Positions 28,001 through 35,640 of a DNA stretch of 64,000 nucleotides are shown here, piece after piece. A model generated the notes under the pieces. The model worked only from the letters and a program-made list of their open reading frames with translations, did not search any database and was not told where the DNA came from. The number at the start of each line of letters is the position of its first letter. Position 1 is the first letter of the stretch. The stretch lies in NCBI GenBank assembly GCA_949752795.1, contig OX457064.1, positions 108,663,454 to 108,727,453 on the forward strand. Direction: 5' to 3'. Position numbers and translations under genes: made by a program. Origin of the DNA: Hyperoodon ampullatus (taxonomy: Eukaryota; Chordata; Mammalia; Artiodactyla; Ziphiidae).

Positions 28001-31000
28001 CGCGATTCAGCTGCGCGACAGGTAGGTCTGAGCCGCATCCCTGCTCACAAAGCCCTGTTTCCCACAGGAGGAAATAGCGTCAGGTAATAAGGCACGGCCA
28101 CGCTGGCACTGAAGAACCCTTTCTCCCATTGTATTTTTGCTAAATAGTTTATTTGCTACTTAGTTTATTATTAATGAATCAAAGTAATAAATGCAATTGC
28201 CAGGTATAGAGCTAACATTTTTCTTTGATTAAAGTATTTTCTATCTTATGAATTGGTCGATTTGACTCTTTTTCATCCAGTTTTAATACAACCCTGAAGT
28301 TAAATAGACAAGTTTCAGGAACTACAAACATTGGTATGAAAGTTTTATTCAGAAATTAGGTTTCTGTTTTAACTCAAATAACTTAATATGATGTAAAAAT
28401 CTTAGATATATGAATATTGTTTGTGGTATTTATATATTTCACGTTAGTTTTATCTCCTGAAGATGTCTTTTCTCATCTTTTCACCGCAGTCAGGGCCTAG
28501 CTATCAGCCTGTGATTTACCCTGGAAAACGCTTTGATATTAGCCTGACTTTTCCTCATCAGACAGAACACTTCTGGGTTGTATCAATGAATTCATACATG
28601 CTTCATGATTGTAAATCACCTGCCGTTGATTTCAGTATAATTATGACAAGGAGTGAGTTATGTTTGAAAAAACTCATCTAATACACTGCAGACCCCACCA
28701 CGGGTGGCCCCCTGACCGCTCACTGAATTTCTGTGAGACCATTCTCGTCTCCATTATGGCCGTATCACTTCATACTGTGCATTGCATTTATCTTTTAACT
28801 ATAAATTTCTCCTGTACCTAACTATACGCTCTTTAAAGGAAAGTGTCACCTGTAGCTGATGTTAGGTTTTCCCCGCTAAATGCTGGCAGTGCCTCCCCCA
28901 GGTCCGGGTGTAACAAACATCTGTCCAGACCGTATCTGCACACTTGCCGAGTGGTGTGTGTTCTACCGGCTGCCTCGTGGTGCCTCTTCCCTCAGGGAGG
29001 GCCCTGAAGTGCAGACAAGTGACCAATAGCCGCTGCAGCCTTGGGGTCGGCCTCTGGCAGAGGGAGGCTGGCAGGGGTGGCGGTGAGGGGGCTGGGCTGA
29101 GAGGCAGGCCCCCCGGCAGCTGCCTGGCCCGGGGGCTCAGAGCAGGAGCGGCTCTCCAGAGCACCCCTGCCAGACCTGAGCCTCCCTTCCTGAACTCGGG
29201 CATTCCGGGGAGGAGGGGGACCTTGGGTGAAGTGCCCCTGACCCCTGGGGCAGCAAGGCCTCCCCTGAGAGTGGCCTGGTGGCACGTCTCCTCATCCCCG
29301 TGGCTCGGCACACGGGTGAAGTGCTGGGGGGAGCCCCGCAGAGTGTGGGCTCGGAGGAGGAACGGCTGTGGGACGGGGGTGGGATGAGAGTCAGGGAGCC
29401 TGCGCCGGGCAGAGGGAGCCCAGACGCATGAAGACGCTGACGGTTTCAGACCTTCGAGTAGGATTGCTGTCAGGAGAGGGGTAGAGTCGGTGGCCTGACC
29501 CTCAGGAGGGTCTGCTGCGCCGAGGGTTCAGACAGTTCTCTCGAGGGTGACGGGGACTCATCTCGGATCTCTGCGTAAGGAGGGGTGTGTCTTGTTTGCG
29601 GTTTAGAACCATGAACTTGGCAACAGTGTAAGCTTGGAACAGAGGAGGGGACTCGGGGAGAGCTTCGGGAGCTGCCGTGGGGGTGGATCGAGATCCGAGA
29701 TGAGAGTCTGAACCAGGCCGCACTCATGGGGACGGAGGGCCGGGCTCAGTCAGGGGTGGGACTGAGCACACCTGGTGGCCGGCTGGTTCCAGGAACCAGG
29801 GAGAGCCTGCCTCTCGCCCAGGTGTCCAGCTCAGCTGAGGGGCACCGTGCAGCTGAGGACCAGGAGGGAGGAGGGGGCCTGGGGGTGGGAAGGGCGGGAC
29901 CTGGTCGGCCCAGCATGGAGGTGACCAGGGCAGCGGGCCCCGAGGCGGGGATCTCGGCCGGAGGTAATAAGAGAGGGGAGAGACTGAGGGGCCAGATCCC
30001 CGACCCGGGACCGGGGCAGCGTGGCAGGAGCAGCCCTGGGCCCCCTGGTTGTTACAATACAAACACTGTGCAAGGTAGAAAACCAACAACACACTAAATA
30101 CAGTCTTTTAAAAAAGAGAGGAAAGTGCCAGAATAAGGGTGGAGCTTGAAGTCAGCCTGCAGGCTTTTGGGTGGTGGTGGGGCTGGGAGCTGGCTCCCGT
30201 GGGGACCAGGGACGTGTCAGGCCTGCTGGGCAGCGAGCTGGAGCTGACCCCTGCCCGGGACCCTGGGTCGCACTGCCCCTCCAGTGGGAGAATCCCAGAA
30301 GCCGAGTCGGGGTGCGGTCAGGGGTTCGCAGCTGAGGAGTGAGTGTGGGGCAGACCAGTGCCCGGGGCTGTCAGCACCGGGACAGCTGCCTGCGGACGGG
30401 CACGTCCACGGCCAGGCTCATGGTGGGGGTCACGGACGCTGCTGTGTGAGGGACACCCACCAGGGTACAAGAGAGAATTGTGCGATCAGAAAGACTTCTC
30501 GAAATGGAGCTGTTGTCTCTGAAATTTAAGTCTGTGAATGAAAGAGTGGATTAGACAGTAGAAGAAAGAATGAGTGAGCAAGAGGATGGGCTGAAGGAAC
30601 TGTCCAGAGCATGGTAACCGAAGGGAAAAGGAACTAGAAGCGCGTCCAGTGGCAGATGGCAGGTGACGGTGTTAAGTGTCGCCTCCGCCCTGACAGTTTC
30701 AAGACTGCCCATCTGTTCATCTTTGCTGTTTTCCAGACTTTCCCATAAAGGTTATGAATTTTGGGGGTCCACACAAACACTGAACATTAAATTTCTGCCT
30801 TCAGACCCTAATCGCTTTGTTGTTGGCACAGACATGGTGAGTAATGGTCTAGATTTCATTCTGTAAGTATTTTTGTTGGAGATAAACTTACTGTTCGCTT
30901 TAATCAGAATGTTGATTAAATTGTTTCAAGAATAAGAGCTTTACCCTGCCTGGTTCCCTCCTTCCTCTCCCTTCCAGGGCCTCATCAGCCATGGCACCAG

Positions 31001-34000
31001 ACAAGACGTGAGAGTCTCTCCCAGGTTGTTCAGGCCCCAGCAGCAGGGCGTGAGGCCGGTGAAGGTGAACGTGATTGACTTTTCACCGTTTGGAGAACCA
31101 GTATTCCTGGTAAGAATGCCTGTTTTTTAAGCACCGATTCTTTTGCAGCGTCTGCTGGGGTCTACAGCACTCGGGTCTGGTCTCCTGAAGTCCCATGCGT
31201 GTGCTCAGCACAGCTCATTCCATGAGGCTGCTGTCTGGATCTTCTTCAGACGTTTTATTCTGATGTCATTTTCGACTTGTAGAAAAGTTACGAGGACGGC
31301 ACAGAGCGTTCCCCTCGCCCCCACCATCCTGAGCGTGCAGTGACACACTTGCCGTGGCCAGGACGCTCCACCCCAGGGGCTGGGTGTTGGTCTTCTGTAG
31401 CCCAGGCCAGCCCCAGTCAGTCCTGCTCTCTGCAGGTCTGAGTGCAAGCCCACGACTATCCCGACTGTCCTTTGTGAGCAGCGTCGTGGCCCAGGCCACG
31501 CGTCCCGTTCAGTCACTGTGGCTGCTCACCGCCTTCACTGGGACCGGCCTCAGCATCGCACAGAGGGCCTGGACGTCCCCTGTGGAGTCTGGGGACGTCT
31601 CCTCACGATTAGATGCAGGCCTTTCCTGACCGTGGGGCCCCTCCTTCCCTGTCTGATCAGCCAGGGCCTGGTGGAAGACGCACAGACCCTGAGCTGCTGC
31701 TGTTTCTCACCCACCGTGTCGGTTACCAGGCGGGTTCTGTCGCCCTGTCGTTAATTCCATGGGAGCTGTCGCTGGTCAGAAGACTGCCTTTCTTCCGTGT
31801 GTATTTCTTGTGTAAACGTGGGCACGAGGCTTTTCACTGTCTTCAGTGCGTCTCAGATTCGCTGCCTGCATTTATTCCGCTGCTCAGATGGTCCCGGGGG
31901 TCCCCGGAGGTGGTTCTGACATCATTCCGGGAGCCCCTCTTTGCTTTCTGGCACAGGAACCCTCGGGATCAGCCATTACTCCAAGGAGTCCTGGCTCCTG
32001 TTAGGAGAAAATTACCTAGAAACCAAGACCTGGGCAGTCAGAAGTGCTTGTGTACAGGACACGACATCGAGATCTCCTCTGGTCTCCATCTACGCACCAC
32101 CCACCCGGCGTCGCACGCACACCCTAGTCCCCGGCTGGCCCGGGGTCCCCTCCACCCTCCCGACAGTGGGCACCTGGCTCTATTATGCATAAATCTATTC
32201 ATTTACTTTAGAAGCTTTCGTGATTGCTATATCTTGCCTCTGCTTTTTTTGAAAGATTAAATATGTGAAGAATTAAATATATTGAGTAAAAAGGAATTAA
32301 GTTTCCTTTTCCTAGGCTAAAAATTTAGTTTTTTACTAGGCCAGCTGAGTTTTGTTTTATGGAAATTTCAATCCAAAAGGAATGTAAAGCCATATTATAT
32401 GTGCAAACGTATGTGATTGTTTTAGAAAAGACGTCAGTCTTACCAATCTTAATGTCCTATGCTTGAGTCAGCAATATTCAGCTTTGTTAAACACAAACAC
32501 CTCTTTATATGTTCACTGAATTCAGCCCTTCTGGGGAGGGGCAGGGGGTACAAAGTGTATCAGAATCTCCAAACGCTCGCCTTTGTGCTTTGTGAGGACA
32601 AGATTTAATGTTACAATTTTATGTTTGGAAAACAAGATATAAACCAAATATTTTTGCTGTACAACAAAAAAAGCGGATGTCCTGAAAATTTTCCTTGGCT
32701 ACTGAGCTTGAGTAAAAAAGAGAAAAGAACTGTGATAAGGTTTCCCCGCCTCCCCCAGGCCGGCTGTTCTGACGGGAGCATCAGGCTGCACCAGCTGACG
32801 GCCGAGCACCCGCTCCTGCAGTGGGACAAGAGCACCCACGGCCGCGCCGTCATTGGCCTGCAGTGGTCCTCGACGAGACCGGCTGTGTTCCTGGTCCAGG
32901 ACGACACATCCTGTGTGTATATTTGGGACCTCCTGGAGAGCGATTTGGGTCCTGTCGCCAAACAGCCCGTCTATCCGGACAGGTAAGTCTGATGAAACTC
33001 AGGATGAGCCCTCCCCGGTGACTTTTTGCAGAAGCATCACTGATGGTCTTTGTTGCTTAATTTATGTATAAGGCCACCACACTTTAAAATATGGTTATTT
33101 ATATTTAAATTTAAATATTAGTTTTATATTTATATATTTGAGTAAGATCTTAAAAAACCACTTTAGGGGCTTCCCTGGTGGCGCAGTGGTTGAGAGTCCA
33201 CCTGCCGATGCAGGGGACACGGGTTCGTGCCCCGGTCTGGGAAGATCCCACATGCCACGGAGCGGCTGGCCCGTGAGCCATGGCCATTGAGCCTGCACGT
33301 CCAGAGCCTGTGCTCCGCAACGGGAGAGGCCACAACAGTGAGAGGCCCACATACCGCAAAAAAAAAACCAAAAAACAAAAAAAACACTTTAAAGTGTGTT
33401 TGTTTCATATTTAGTCCAAAATAGTCTAAGGATCAAAGAATTATGTTATCTATCATTTATTTATTTATTTATATTGAGGTATAATTGATGTAAAACATAT
33501 TGGTTTCAGGTGCACAACATAATGATGTGAAGTTTGTATATATTGTCTTTTTTTAAAAGATTTTATTTATTTATATGTGGTCTTAATTATTTATTTATTT
33601 ATTTATTTTTGGCAGTGTTGGGTCTTCGTTTCTGTGTGAGAGCTTTCTCTAGTTGCGGCAAGTGGGGGCCACTCTTCATCGCGGTGTGCGGGCCTCTCAC
33701 TATCGCGGCCTCTCTTGTTGAGGAGCACAGGCTCCAGATGCGCAGGCTCAGTAGTTGTGGCTCACAGGCCTAGTTGCTCCATGACATGTGGGATCTTCCC
33801 AGACCAGGGCTCGAACCCATGTCCCCTGCATTGGCAGGCAGATTCTCAACCACTGCGCCACCAGGGAAGCCCATATATTGTCTTATGATACGTCTGTCAC
33901 CTTACATAGTTCCAGAAGTTTTGTCTTGTGATGAGAACTTTTAATATTTACTCTCATCAACTTTCAAATATGCCACACAGTGTTATTAACCATAGTTGCC

Positions 34001-34304
34001 ACGTGTACACTACGTCCCATGGCTTGTTCATTTTAAAACTGGAAGCTTGTACCCCTTCACCCGTTTGGTCCATGCCCCACCCCCCTTCCTTTGGCAACCA
34101 CCAGTCTGTTCTCTGTCTGTGAGCCTGTTTTGTGTGTGTGTGTGTGCAGGGTGGAGGTGGGGTTTCACACAGAAGTGAGATCACACAGTGTTTGTCCTTC
34201 TCTGTCTAACTTATTTCACTTAGCATAATGCCCTCAGGGTCCATCCATATTGTCACAAATGGATTTCCTTTTTTATGGCTGAATAATATTCCACATGTAT
34301 ATGG

Positions 34305-34341
<37 letters not shown>

Positions 34342-35322
34342 ACATATTCTTTATCCATTCATCCCTTGATGGACACTTAGGTTGTTTCCATGTCTTGGCT
34401 CTTGTGAATAATGCTGCAGTGGACATGGGAGTGCAGATATCTCTTCGAGATAGTGGCTTCATTTTCTTTGGATAAATACCCAGGAGTGGAATTGCTGGAT
34501 TGTATGGTAGCTCTATTTTTAATTCTTGAGAAACCTCCACACTGTTCTCCACTGTGTCTGTACCAATTTACATTCCCACCAGCAGTGCAGGAGGGCTCCC
34601 TTTTCTCCACACCCTCTCCAGCATTTGTTATTTCTTATCTTTTTTTTGATGGCCATTCTGACAGGTGTGAGGTGATAGCTCATTGTGGTTTTGATTTGCA
34701 TTTCCCTGGTGATTAATGATGTTGAGCATCTTTTCACTTGTCTGTTGGCCATCTATGTGTCTTCTTCGGAAAAATTTTTATTTAGATCTTCTGCCCATTT
34801 TGTAATTGGATTGCTTGGTTTTTTTGCTATTGAGTTGTATGAGATCTTTATGTTTTGGTTATTAACCCCCTAACAGGTGTATGATTGGCAAATATTTTCT
34901 CCCATTCTGTAGGTTGCCCTTTCATTTGTTTCTGGTTTCTTTCGCTGTGCAGAAGCTGCTTCGTAGTCCCACCTGTTTGCTTTTGTTGCCTTTGCTTTTG
35001 GAGTCAGATCCAAAAAATCATCCCCAGACTGATGTCAAGGAGCTCTAACCTCCTATGTTTTCAGCGTTTCTCTTCCTCCTGCTCCCCCCTGGGAAGGTGG
35101 GTAATTGGGAGACTCAGGATCACACAGCGTGTGCTTCTCGATTTCAGGCTGGTGGCCATGACTGTCGTGGGTGAAGCAGAGAAGACCCGCAGTGGCTTCC
35201 TGGCCCTGGTGCTGGCCAGAGCCTCAGGCGACGTGGACGTCCAGTACCTGCGGCGGGAGTGGGTGGCCCCAGTGGGCGATGAGCTGCAGAGGCTGCGGCT
35301 GCTGCTGCGGGAAGCCCTGTAA
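2121..35322 (+). CDS. DYNC2I1: DYNC2I1 (WDR60), dynein-2 intermediate chain 1, 21 exons (3' part of gene)
   Basis: This is the coding span of DYNC2I1 (WDR60), one of two WD40 intermediate chains of cytoplasmic dynein-2, the motor for retrograde intraflagellar transport in cilia. It pairs with DYNC2I2 (WDR34) and carries dynein light chains; human mutations cause short-rib thoracic dysplasia. Twenty-one exons were placed by hand using peptide similarity to the human protein and AG/GT boundaries. Every junction keeps phase, and the sum is 2589 nt (862 codons plus TAA). The encoded part has a Lys/Arg/Glu-rich N-terminal stretch (residues 1-150), an acidic segment (157-215), a conserved linker (256-400) and C-terminal WD40 repeats (about 440-862) with WD-like motifs such as [16 protein letters not shown] and VYIWDL. 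The first ~200 residues of the human protein are not in the window. No disabling change is seen, but the C-terminus is about eight residues shorter than human. Confidence 0.95.
2412..6254 (+). other. DYNC2I1 intron
   Basis: A 3.8-kb intron. It holds a full-length older CHR-type SINE (about 2600-2959) and an ancient interspersed-repeat-like stretch near 4230-4380 (tgttctaggtgctaaggaca). The remainder is AT-rich sequence in which I see no gene. Confidence 0.8.
2600..2959 (-). mobile_element. Full-length older CHR SINE
   Basis: A long antisense copy (about 350 bp) with the ggctgcattgggtcttcgtt segment, repeated agtagttgtgg units and the head ctcgaacccatgtcccctgc. It has a (TTTA)n tail and short flanking duplications (tgtgaat). 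Confidence 0.88.
6255..6310 (+). CDS. DYNC2I1: DYNC2I1 window exon 2
   Basis: A 56-nt exon reading [18 protein letters not shown] plus two bases of the next codon, matching human [14 protein letters not shown]. The acceptor is TTTTTTGATAG ending at 6254 and the donor is CA|GTAAGG. It begins in phase 0, after the AAG that ends the preceding exon. It was too short to appear as an open frame and was found by peptide match and splice sites. Confidence 0.9.
6311..7509 (+). other. DYNC2I1 intron
   Basis: A 1.2-kb AT-rich intron. I recognise no repeat family or coding signal in it. Confidence 0.8.
7510..7564 (+). CDS. DYNC2I1: DYNC2I1 window exon 3
   Basis: A 55-nt exon whose first G completes a Gln codon. 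It reads [18 protein letters not shown], against human [18 protein letters not shown]. The acceptor is CTTCCTAG and the donor is AAG|GTAAGA. It ends in phase 0. Confidence 0.92.
7775..8175 (+). mobile_element. L1 ORF2 fragment (decayed)
   Basis: Translation gives [20 protein letters not shown] and ANRLDNLDE, followed by a reading like [10 protein letters not shown] after 8100. These resemble pieces of LINE-1 ORF2 joined across deletions. It is not functional. Confidence 0.75.
8212..8373. repeat. Two-copy GT-rich local duplication
   Basis: gtttcatgttctgga starts at 8212 and again at 8302, and gtgtatactcgagaagcac at 8261 and 8331. The copies differ mainly in the length of the internal GT tract (about 90 and 72 bp). 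Confidence 0.85.
9040..9420 (-). mobile_element. Full-length older CHR SINE
   Basis: An antisense copy with ggccgcattgggtcttcgtt, agtagttgtggctcacgggc and a head ending gggccaccagggaagccc. It is flanked by taaatttctt on both sides. Confidence 0.88.
10020..10120 (-). mobile_element. MIR-like fragment
   Basis: The stretch gagaaaaccgaggcccagag with the following gctgagttcctatgtgaagt resembles the reverse complement of the MIR core. It is ancient and short. Confidence 0.45.
10221..10286 (+). CDS. DYNC2I1: DYNC2I1 window exon 4
   Basis: A 66-nt exon (22 codons) reading [20 protein letters not shown] followed by AL. The human equivalent starts [21 protein letters not shown], so this is one of the more divergent exons. 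The acceptor is TGTCCCCCAG and the donor is TTG|GTAAGG, with phase 0 at both ends. Position and phase support the call even though identity is modest. Confidence 0.85.
10287..12819 (+). other. DYNC2I1 intron
   Basis: A 2.5-kb intron. It is GC-rich from 10287 to 12150 with several chance open frames on both strands, then has a CHR-type SINE (about 12265-12557) and AT-rich DNA up to the next acceptor. No recognisable protein was found. Confidence 0.78.
12265..12557 (-). mobile_element. CHR-type SINE
   Basis: An antisense copy starting with poly(T), then ggctgcgttgggtcttcgtt, and ending gcgccaccagggaagtacc. Divergence suggests it is older than the short CHR copies. Confidence 0.87.
12820..12897 (+). 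CDS. DYNC2I1: DYNC2I1 window exon 5 (acidic segment)
   Basis: A 78-nt exon (26 codons) reading [20 protein letters not shown] then FEDDFE, close to human [20 protein letters not shown]. It is strongly acidic, unlike the basic exons upstream. The acceptor is CTACCTCTAG and the donor is GAA|GTAGGT, with phase 0 at both ends. Confidence 0.93.
12898..13459 (+). other. DYNC2I1 intron
   Basis: A 562-bp intron with an alternating purine-pyrimidine stretch near 13125-13215 (tgtgcacgtgtgtattcatg type). Nothing else was recognised. Confidence 0.8.
13460..13679 (+). CDS. DYNC2I1: DYNC2I1 window exon 6
   Basis: A 220-nt exon starting [15 protein letters not shown] and continuing through [20 protein letters not shown], matching human [15 protein letters not shown] and [20 protein letters not shown]. 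The acceptor is TGTTTGCAG. The donor is placed at GTACGT (13680), leaving one base, because the next exon needs that phase. The stronger-looking GTGAGT four bases further on would shift the frame and is rejected. The last residues (RGRGPGPG) are Gly/Arg/Pro-rich and diverge from human. Confidence 0.9.
13680..15057 (+). other. DYNC2I1 intron
   Basis: A 1.4-kb intron carrying one antisense CHR SINE (about 14597-14806) flanked by a duplicated atgtattctt. No other feature was recognised. Confidence 0.8.
14597..14806 (-). mobile_element. CHR-type SINE
   Basis: An antisense short copy with poly(T), gtacacgggcctctcactgc and head ending accaccagggaaacccat. It is flanked by atgtattctt on both sides. 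Confidence 0.92.
15058..15160 (+). CDS. DYNC2I1: DYNC2I1 window exon 7
   Basis: A 103-nt exon reading [20 protein letters not shown] then [13 protein letters not shown], close to human [26 protein letters not shown]. The acceptor is part of a tandem pair, GTGCAG|CTGCAG, with AGs ending at 15057 and 15063. Both keep frame and differ by two Ala codons. The donor is AA|GTAGGT, so the final Lys codon is split. Confidence 0.92.
16344..16473 (+). CDS. DYNC2I1: DYNC2I1 window exon 8
   Basis: A 130-nt exon with 43 full codons reading [43 protein letters not shown]. It is nearly identical to human and is one of the best conserved segments of the linker. The acceptor is GTTTCCAG and the donor is CAG|GTGAGT. 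Confidence 0.96.
16916..16984. repeat. 40-bp-period direct repeat, two copies
   Basis: The 29-bp string beginning ccaggccccccacacctgcc (and continuing tgtggatcc) occurs at 16916 and again at 16956. Confidence 0.85.
17385..17500 (+). mobile_element. MIR-like fragment
   Basis: The order of ccctggctttgcagctgact, cttgaacagactatctaact and tttcctcatcttaaagctat follows the MIR core in sense orientation. Confidence 0.5.
17829..17940 (+). CDS. DYNC2I1: DYNC2I1 window exon 9 (possible light-chain anchor)
   Basis: A 112-nt exon reading [20 protein letters not shown] then [17 protein letters not shown] plus one base. It corresponds to human [20 protein letters not shown]. The RDVQTEE stretch resembles the short xxVQT/TQT anchors bound by the LC8 light chain, which fits an intermediate chain, but this is inference. 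The acceptor is TTTTTCAG and the donor is GGG|GTAACC. Confidence 0.94.
17941..19994 (+). other. DYNC2I1 introns around window exon 10
   Basis: Intronic sequence on both sides of the exon at 18642-18733. No recognisable mobile element and no further exon was found. Confidence 0.7.
18642..18733 (+). CDS. DYNC2I1: DYNC2I1 window exon 10
   Basis: A 92-nt exon. Its first two bases complete a Gly codon, then [20 protein letters not shown] and [10 protein letters not shown] follow. Human has [18 protein letters not shown] at the same place. The acceptor is CTGTTTTTCAG and the donor is CAG|GTGCGC. It ends in phase 0. Confidence 0.95.
19995..20124 (+). CDS. DYNC2I1: DYNC2I1 window exon 11 (start of WD40 region)
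   Basis: A 130-nt exon reading [43 protein letters not shown] plus one base. Human has [17 protein letters not shown] and LNTSLPFLQ. The acceptor is a less common AAAG preceded by a T-rich tract, and the donor is A|GTAAGC. Confidence 0.94.
20753..20960 (+). mobile_element. CHR-type SINE, sense
   Basis: A short copy beginning gggcttcccgggtggtgcag and ending in a long A-run (20944-20975). It is flanked by ctcatgttg at both ends. Confidence 0.92.
21965..22197 (-). mobile_element. CHR-type SINE abutting a splice acceptor
   Basis: An antisense short copy with an unusually long poly(T) (about 40) and a head ending gcgccaccagggaggcccc. It is flanked by agaaacatttttt at about 21957 and agaaacattttt at 22199. 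It ends about 30 bp before DYNC2I1 window exon 12. Confidence 0.93.
22227..22399 (+). CDS. DYNC2I1: DYNC2I1 window exon 12 (WD40)
   Basis: A 173-nt exon whose first two bases complete Asn. It then reads [20 protein letters not shown], contains [20 protein letters not shown] and ends CESK. The VLCVWDIW motif is a WD-repeat strand. The acceptor is TCTTATCCTCAG and the donor is AAG|GTATAG, a weak donor. A CHR SINE ends only about 30 bp upstream of the exon. Confidence 0.95.
22400..23363 (+). other. DYNC2I1 intron with SINE
   Basis: A 964-bp intron containing one antisense CHR SINE (about 22800-23018), flanked by a duplicated agagctgccctttta. Nothing else was recognised. Confidence 0.8.
22800..23018 (-). 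mobile_element. CHR-type SINE
   Basis: An antisense short copy with a T-rich start and head ending accaccagggaagcccc-type sequence. It is flanked by agagctgccctttta on both sides. A small internal duplication (ccggagcacaggctc) is visible. Confidence 0.92.
23364..23526 (+). CDS. DYNC2I1: DYNC2I1 window exon 13 (WD40)
   Basis: A 163-nt exon reading [40 protein letters not shown] and [14 protein letters not shown] plus one base. It forms a complete-looking WD repeat ([15 protein letters not shown]). The acceptor is ATCTTTCTAG and the donor is CCG|GTCAGT. Human reads YSVTLSDGFWTF where this reads [11 protein letters not shown]. Confidence 0.95.
23935..24130. repeat. AACCAC-type array with a 110-bp higher-order repeat
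   Basis: A run of degenerate caacca/ccacaa hexamers. A longer unit (acaattccaacc through gccaatcacaaccataacca) appears at 23966 and again at 24076, a 110-bp period. Confidence 0.88.
24800..24970 (-). mobile_element. Decayed L1-like segment
   Basis: The order of ggtgtgtttaggtctttcac, gtaaattgatttgttgcttc and acagtcctgtgtcaggcgtg follows an antisense L1 3' region, with heavy decay. Low confidence. Confidence 0.4.
26190..26303 (+). CDS. DYNC2I1: DYNC2I1 window exon 14
   Basis: A 114-nt exon completing Asp and reading [20 protein letters not shown] then [17 protein letters not shown] plus one base. It matches human [19 protein letters not shown] and [11 protein letters not shown]. The acceptor is TTTTCACCCCCAG and the donor is AAG|GTACGT. 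Confidence 0.95.
26401..26462 (+). CDS. DYNC2I1: DYNC2I1 window exon 15 (WD40)
   Basis: A 62-nt exon completing Glu and reading [20 protein letters not shown], against human [20 protein letters not shown]. It is a WD-repeat strand ending in VLNVW. It is separated from the previous exon by only 97 bp. The acceptor is TCTTCACTAG and the donor is TGG|GTGAGT. Confidence 0.95.
26463..27960 (+). other. DYNC2I1 introns around window exon 16
   Basis: Two introns flanking the 52-nt exon at 26841-26892. The second is very GC-rich from 27040 to 27630. No repeat family was recognised. Confidence 0.7.
26841..26892 (+). CDS. DYNC2I1: DYNC2I1 window exon 16
   Basis: A 52-nt exon reading [17 protein letters not shown] plus one base, against human VVVELPKADIAGSISDL. 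The acceptor is TCTATTTCAG and the donor is TAG|GTAACT. It was found by phase and peptide match only. Confidence 0.93.
27961..28021 (+). CDS. DYNC2I1: DYNC2I1 window exon 17
   Basis: A 61-nt exon completing Gly and reading [19 protein letters not shown] plus two bases. Human has LMPGGRVKLVHSALIQLGD. The acceptor is TCTGTTTGCAG and the donor is CAG|GTAGGT. Confidence 0.93.
28022..30736 (+). other. DYNC2I1 intron
   Basis: A 2.7-kb intron, AT-rich at first and GC-rich from about 28900 to 30450, with chance open frames on both strands. I recognise no gene or mobile element. Confidence 0.75.
30737..30836 (+). CDS. DYNC2I1: DYNC2I1 window exon 18 (WD40)
   Basis: A 100-nt exon completing Arg and reading [20 protein letters not shown] then [13 protein letters not shown], against human [20 protein letters not shown]. 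The acceptor is TGTTTTCCAG and the donor is ATG|GTGAGT. It ends in phase 0. Confidence 0.96.
30978..31109 (+). CDS. DYNC2I1: DYNC2I1 window exon 19 (WD40)
   Basis: A 132-nt exon (44 codons) reading [44 protein letters not shown], nearly the human sequence. It is separated from the preceding exon by a 141-bp intron. The acceptor is CCCTTCCAG and the donor is CTG|GTAAGA. Confidence 0.96.
31110..32758 (+). other. DYNC2I1 intron
   Basis: A 1.65-kb intron. The stretch at about 31240-31340 (cttgtagaaaagttacgagg) looks like an old LINE 3' region. The rest is unrecognised. Confidence 0.7.
32759..32982 (+). CDS. DYNC2I1: DYNC2I1 window exon 20 (WD40)
   Basis: A 224-nt exon starting [20 protein letters not shown] and containing [20 protein letters not shown] then [20 protein letters not shown]. 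It carries two WD-repeat strands (SIRLHQL and VYIWDL). The acceptor is CCTCCCCCAG and the donor is CAG|GTAAGT. The final Arg codon is split. Confidence 0.96.
33170..33368 (+). mobile_element. CHR-type SINE, sense
   Basis: A short copy starting ggcttccctggtggcgcagt, with B-box-like gggttcgtgccccgg and an A-rich tail. The flanks share a variant of aaccactttag and aacactttaaa. Confidence 0.92.
33460..35040 (-). mobile_element. L1 3' part (ORF2 C-terminus and 3' UTR), antisense, split by a SINE
   Basis: Minus-strand translation contains [20 protein letters not shown] and [20 protein letters not shown], both typical of the LINE-1 ORF2 C-terminal region, across shifted frames. The 3' UTR-like part at 33470-33540 is separated by a CHR SINE. 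An (AC)n tract lies at about 34311-34335. It is not functional. Confidence 0.88.
33560..33872 (-). mobile_element. CHR-type SINE nested in L1
   Basis: An antisense copy with ggcagtgttgggtcttcgtt and a head ending gcgccaccagggaagccc. It is flanked by atattgtctt before (33540) and after (33874), showing insertion into the older L1. Confidence 0.9.
35148..35322 (+). CDS. DYNC2I1: DYNC2I1 window exon 21, last coding exon with TAA stop
   Basis: Completes Arg and reads [57 protein letters not shown], stop. The acceptor is TCGATTTCAG. As I recall it, human ends EALWPEGKLHK, so this copy stops about eight residues earlier. The stop sits inside CTGTAAGTGG, and GTAAGT (35319-35324) is a consensus splice donor. 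Use of that donor with a further exon cannot be excluded, but no credible downstream exon was seen before the polyadenylation signals. Confidence 0.93.
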
Positions 35323-35640
35323 GTGGTGGGACGCCGCGAGGAAGCCGTGCGGTGACCCCGATGTTACAGCTGATGGGTGTACATTAGTGTAGATAGAAGG
35401 TGTGTGCCCAGAGTTCATTTTTCAAGAATGTCACTTCAATATGCCATAAATAAATTACTATTTTTGAATGGAAACAGCAGACATTTTAGTGTATACTGAA
35501 CTTCAAAGGCAACGGAGAGCCAGGTAGGATGCTCTTTTCCAAGAGTATTTCTACTGATTTTCAGAGCAGCTCTAAAATATTGTAACATTTATTACTAGGT
35601 TTTTAAACAATCCAAATAAAGATGTATTTAATGAACAGTT
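35323..35640 (+). other. DYNC2I1: Probable DYNC2I1 3' UTR with two AATAAA signals
   Basis: Non-coding sequence after the stop. AATAAA occurs at 35449-35454 and again at 35615-35620, so the transcript probably ends within a few tens of bases after one of them. The exact cleavage site cannot be read from sequence. Confidence 0.55.

Larger units (their letters stand above)
32983..35147 (+). other. DYNC2I1 last intron, filled with SINE and L1
   Basis: A 2.2-kb intron made mostly of mobile elements: a sense CHR SINE (about 33170-33368) and an antisense L1 3' part (about 33460-35040) split by another SINE (about 33560-33872). Only about 110 bp separate the L1 from the final exon. Confidence 0.8.

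Noticed and set aside
28463..28681. 72-codon open frame preceded by an acceptor-like site
   Set aside because: Exons at 27961-28021 and 30737-30836 join in phase, and the peptide resembles nothing in DYNC2I1.
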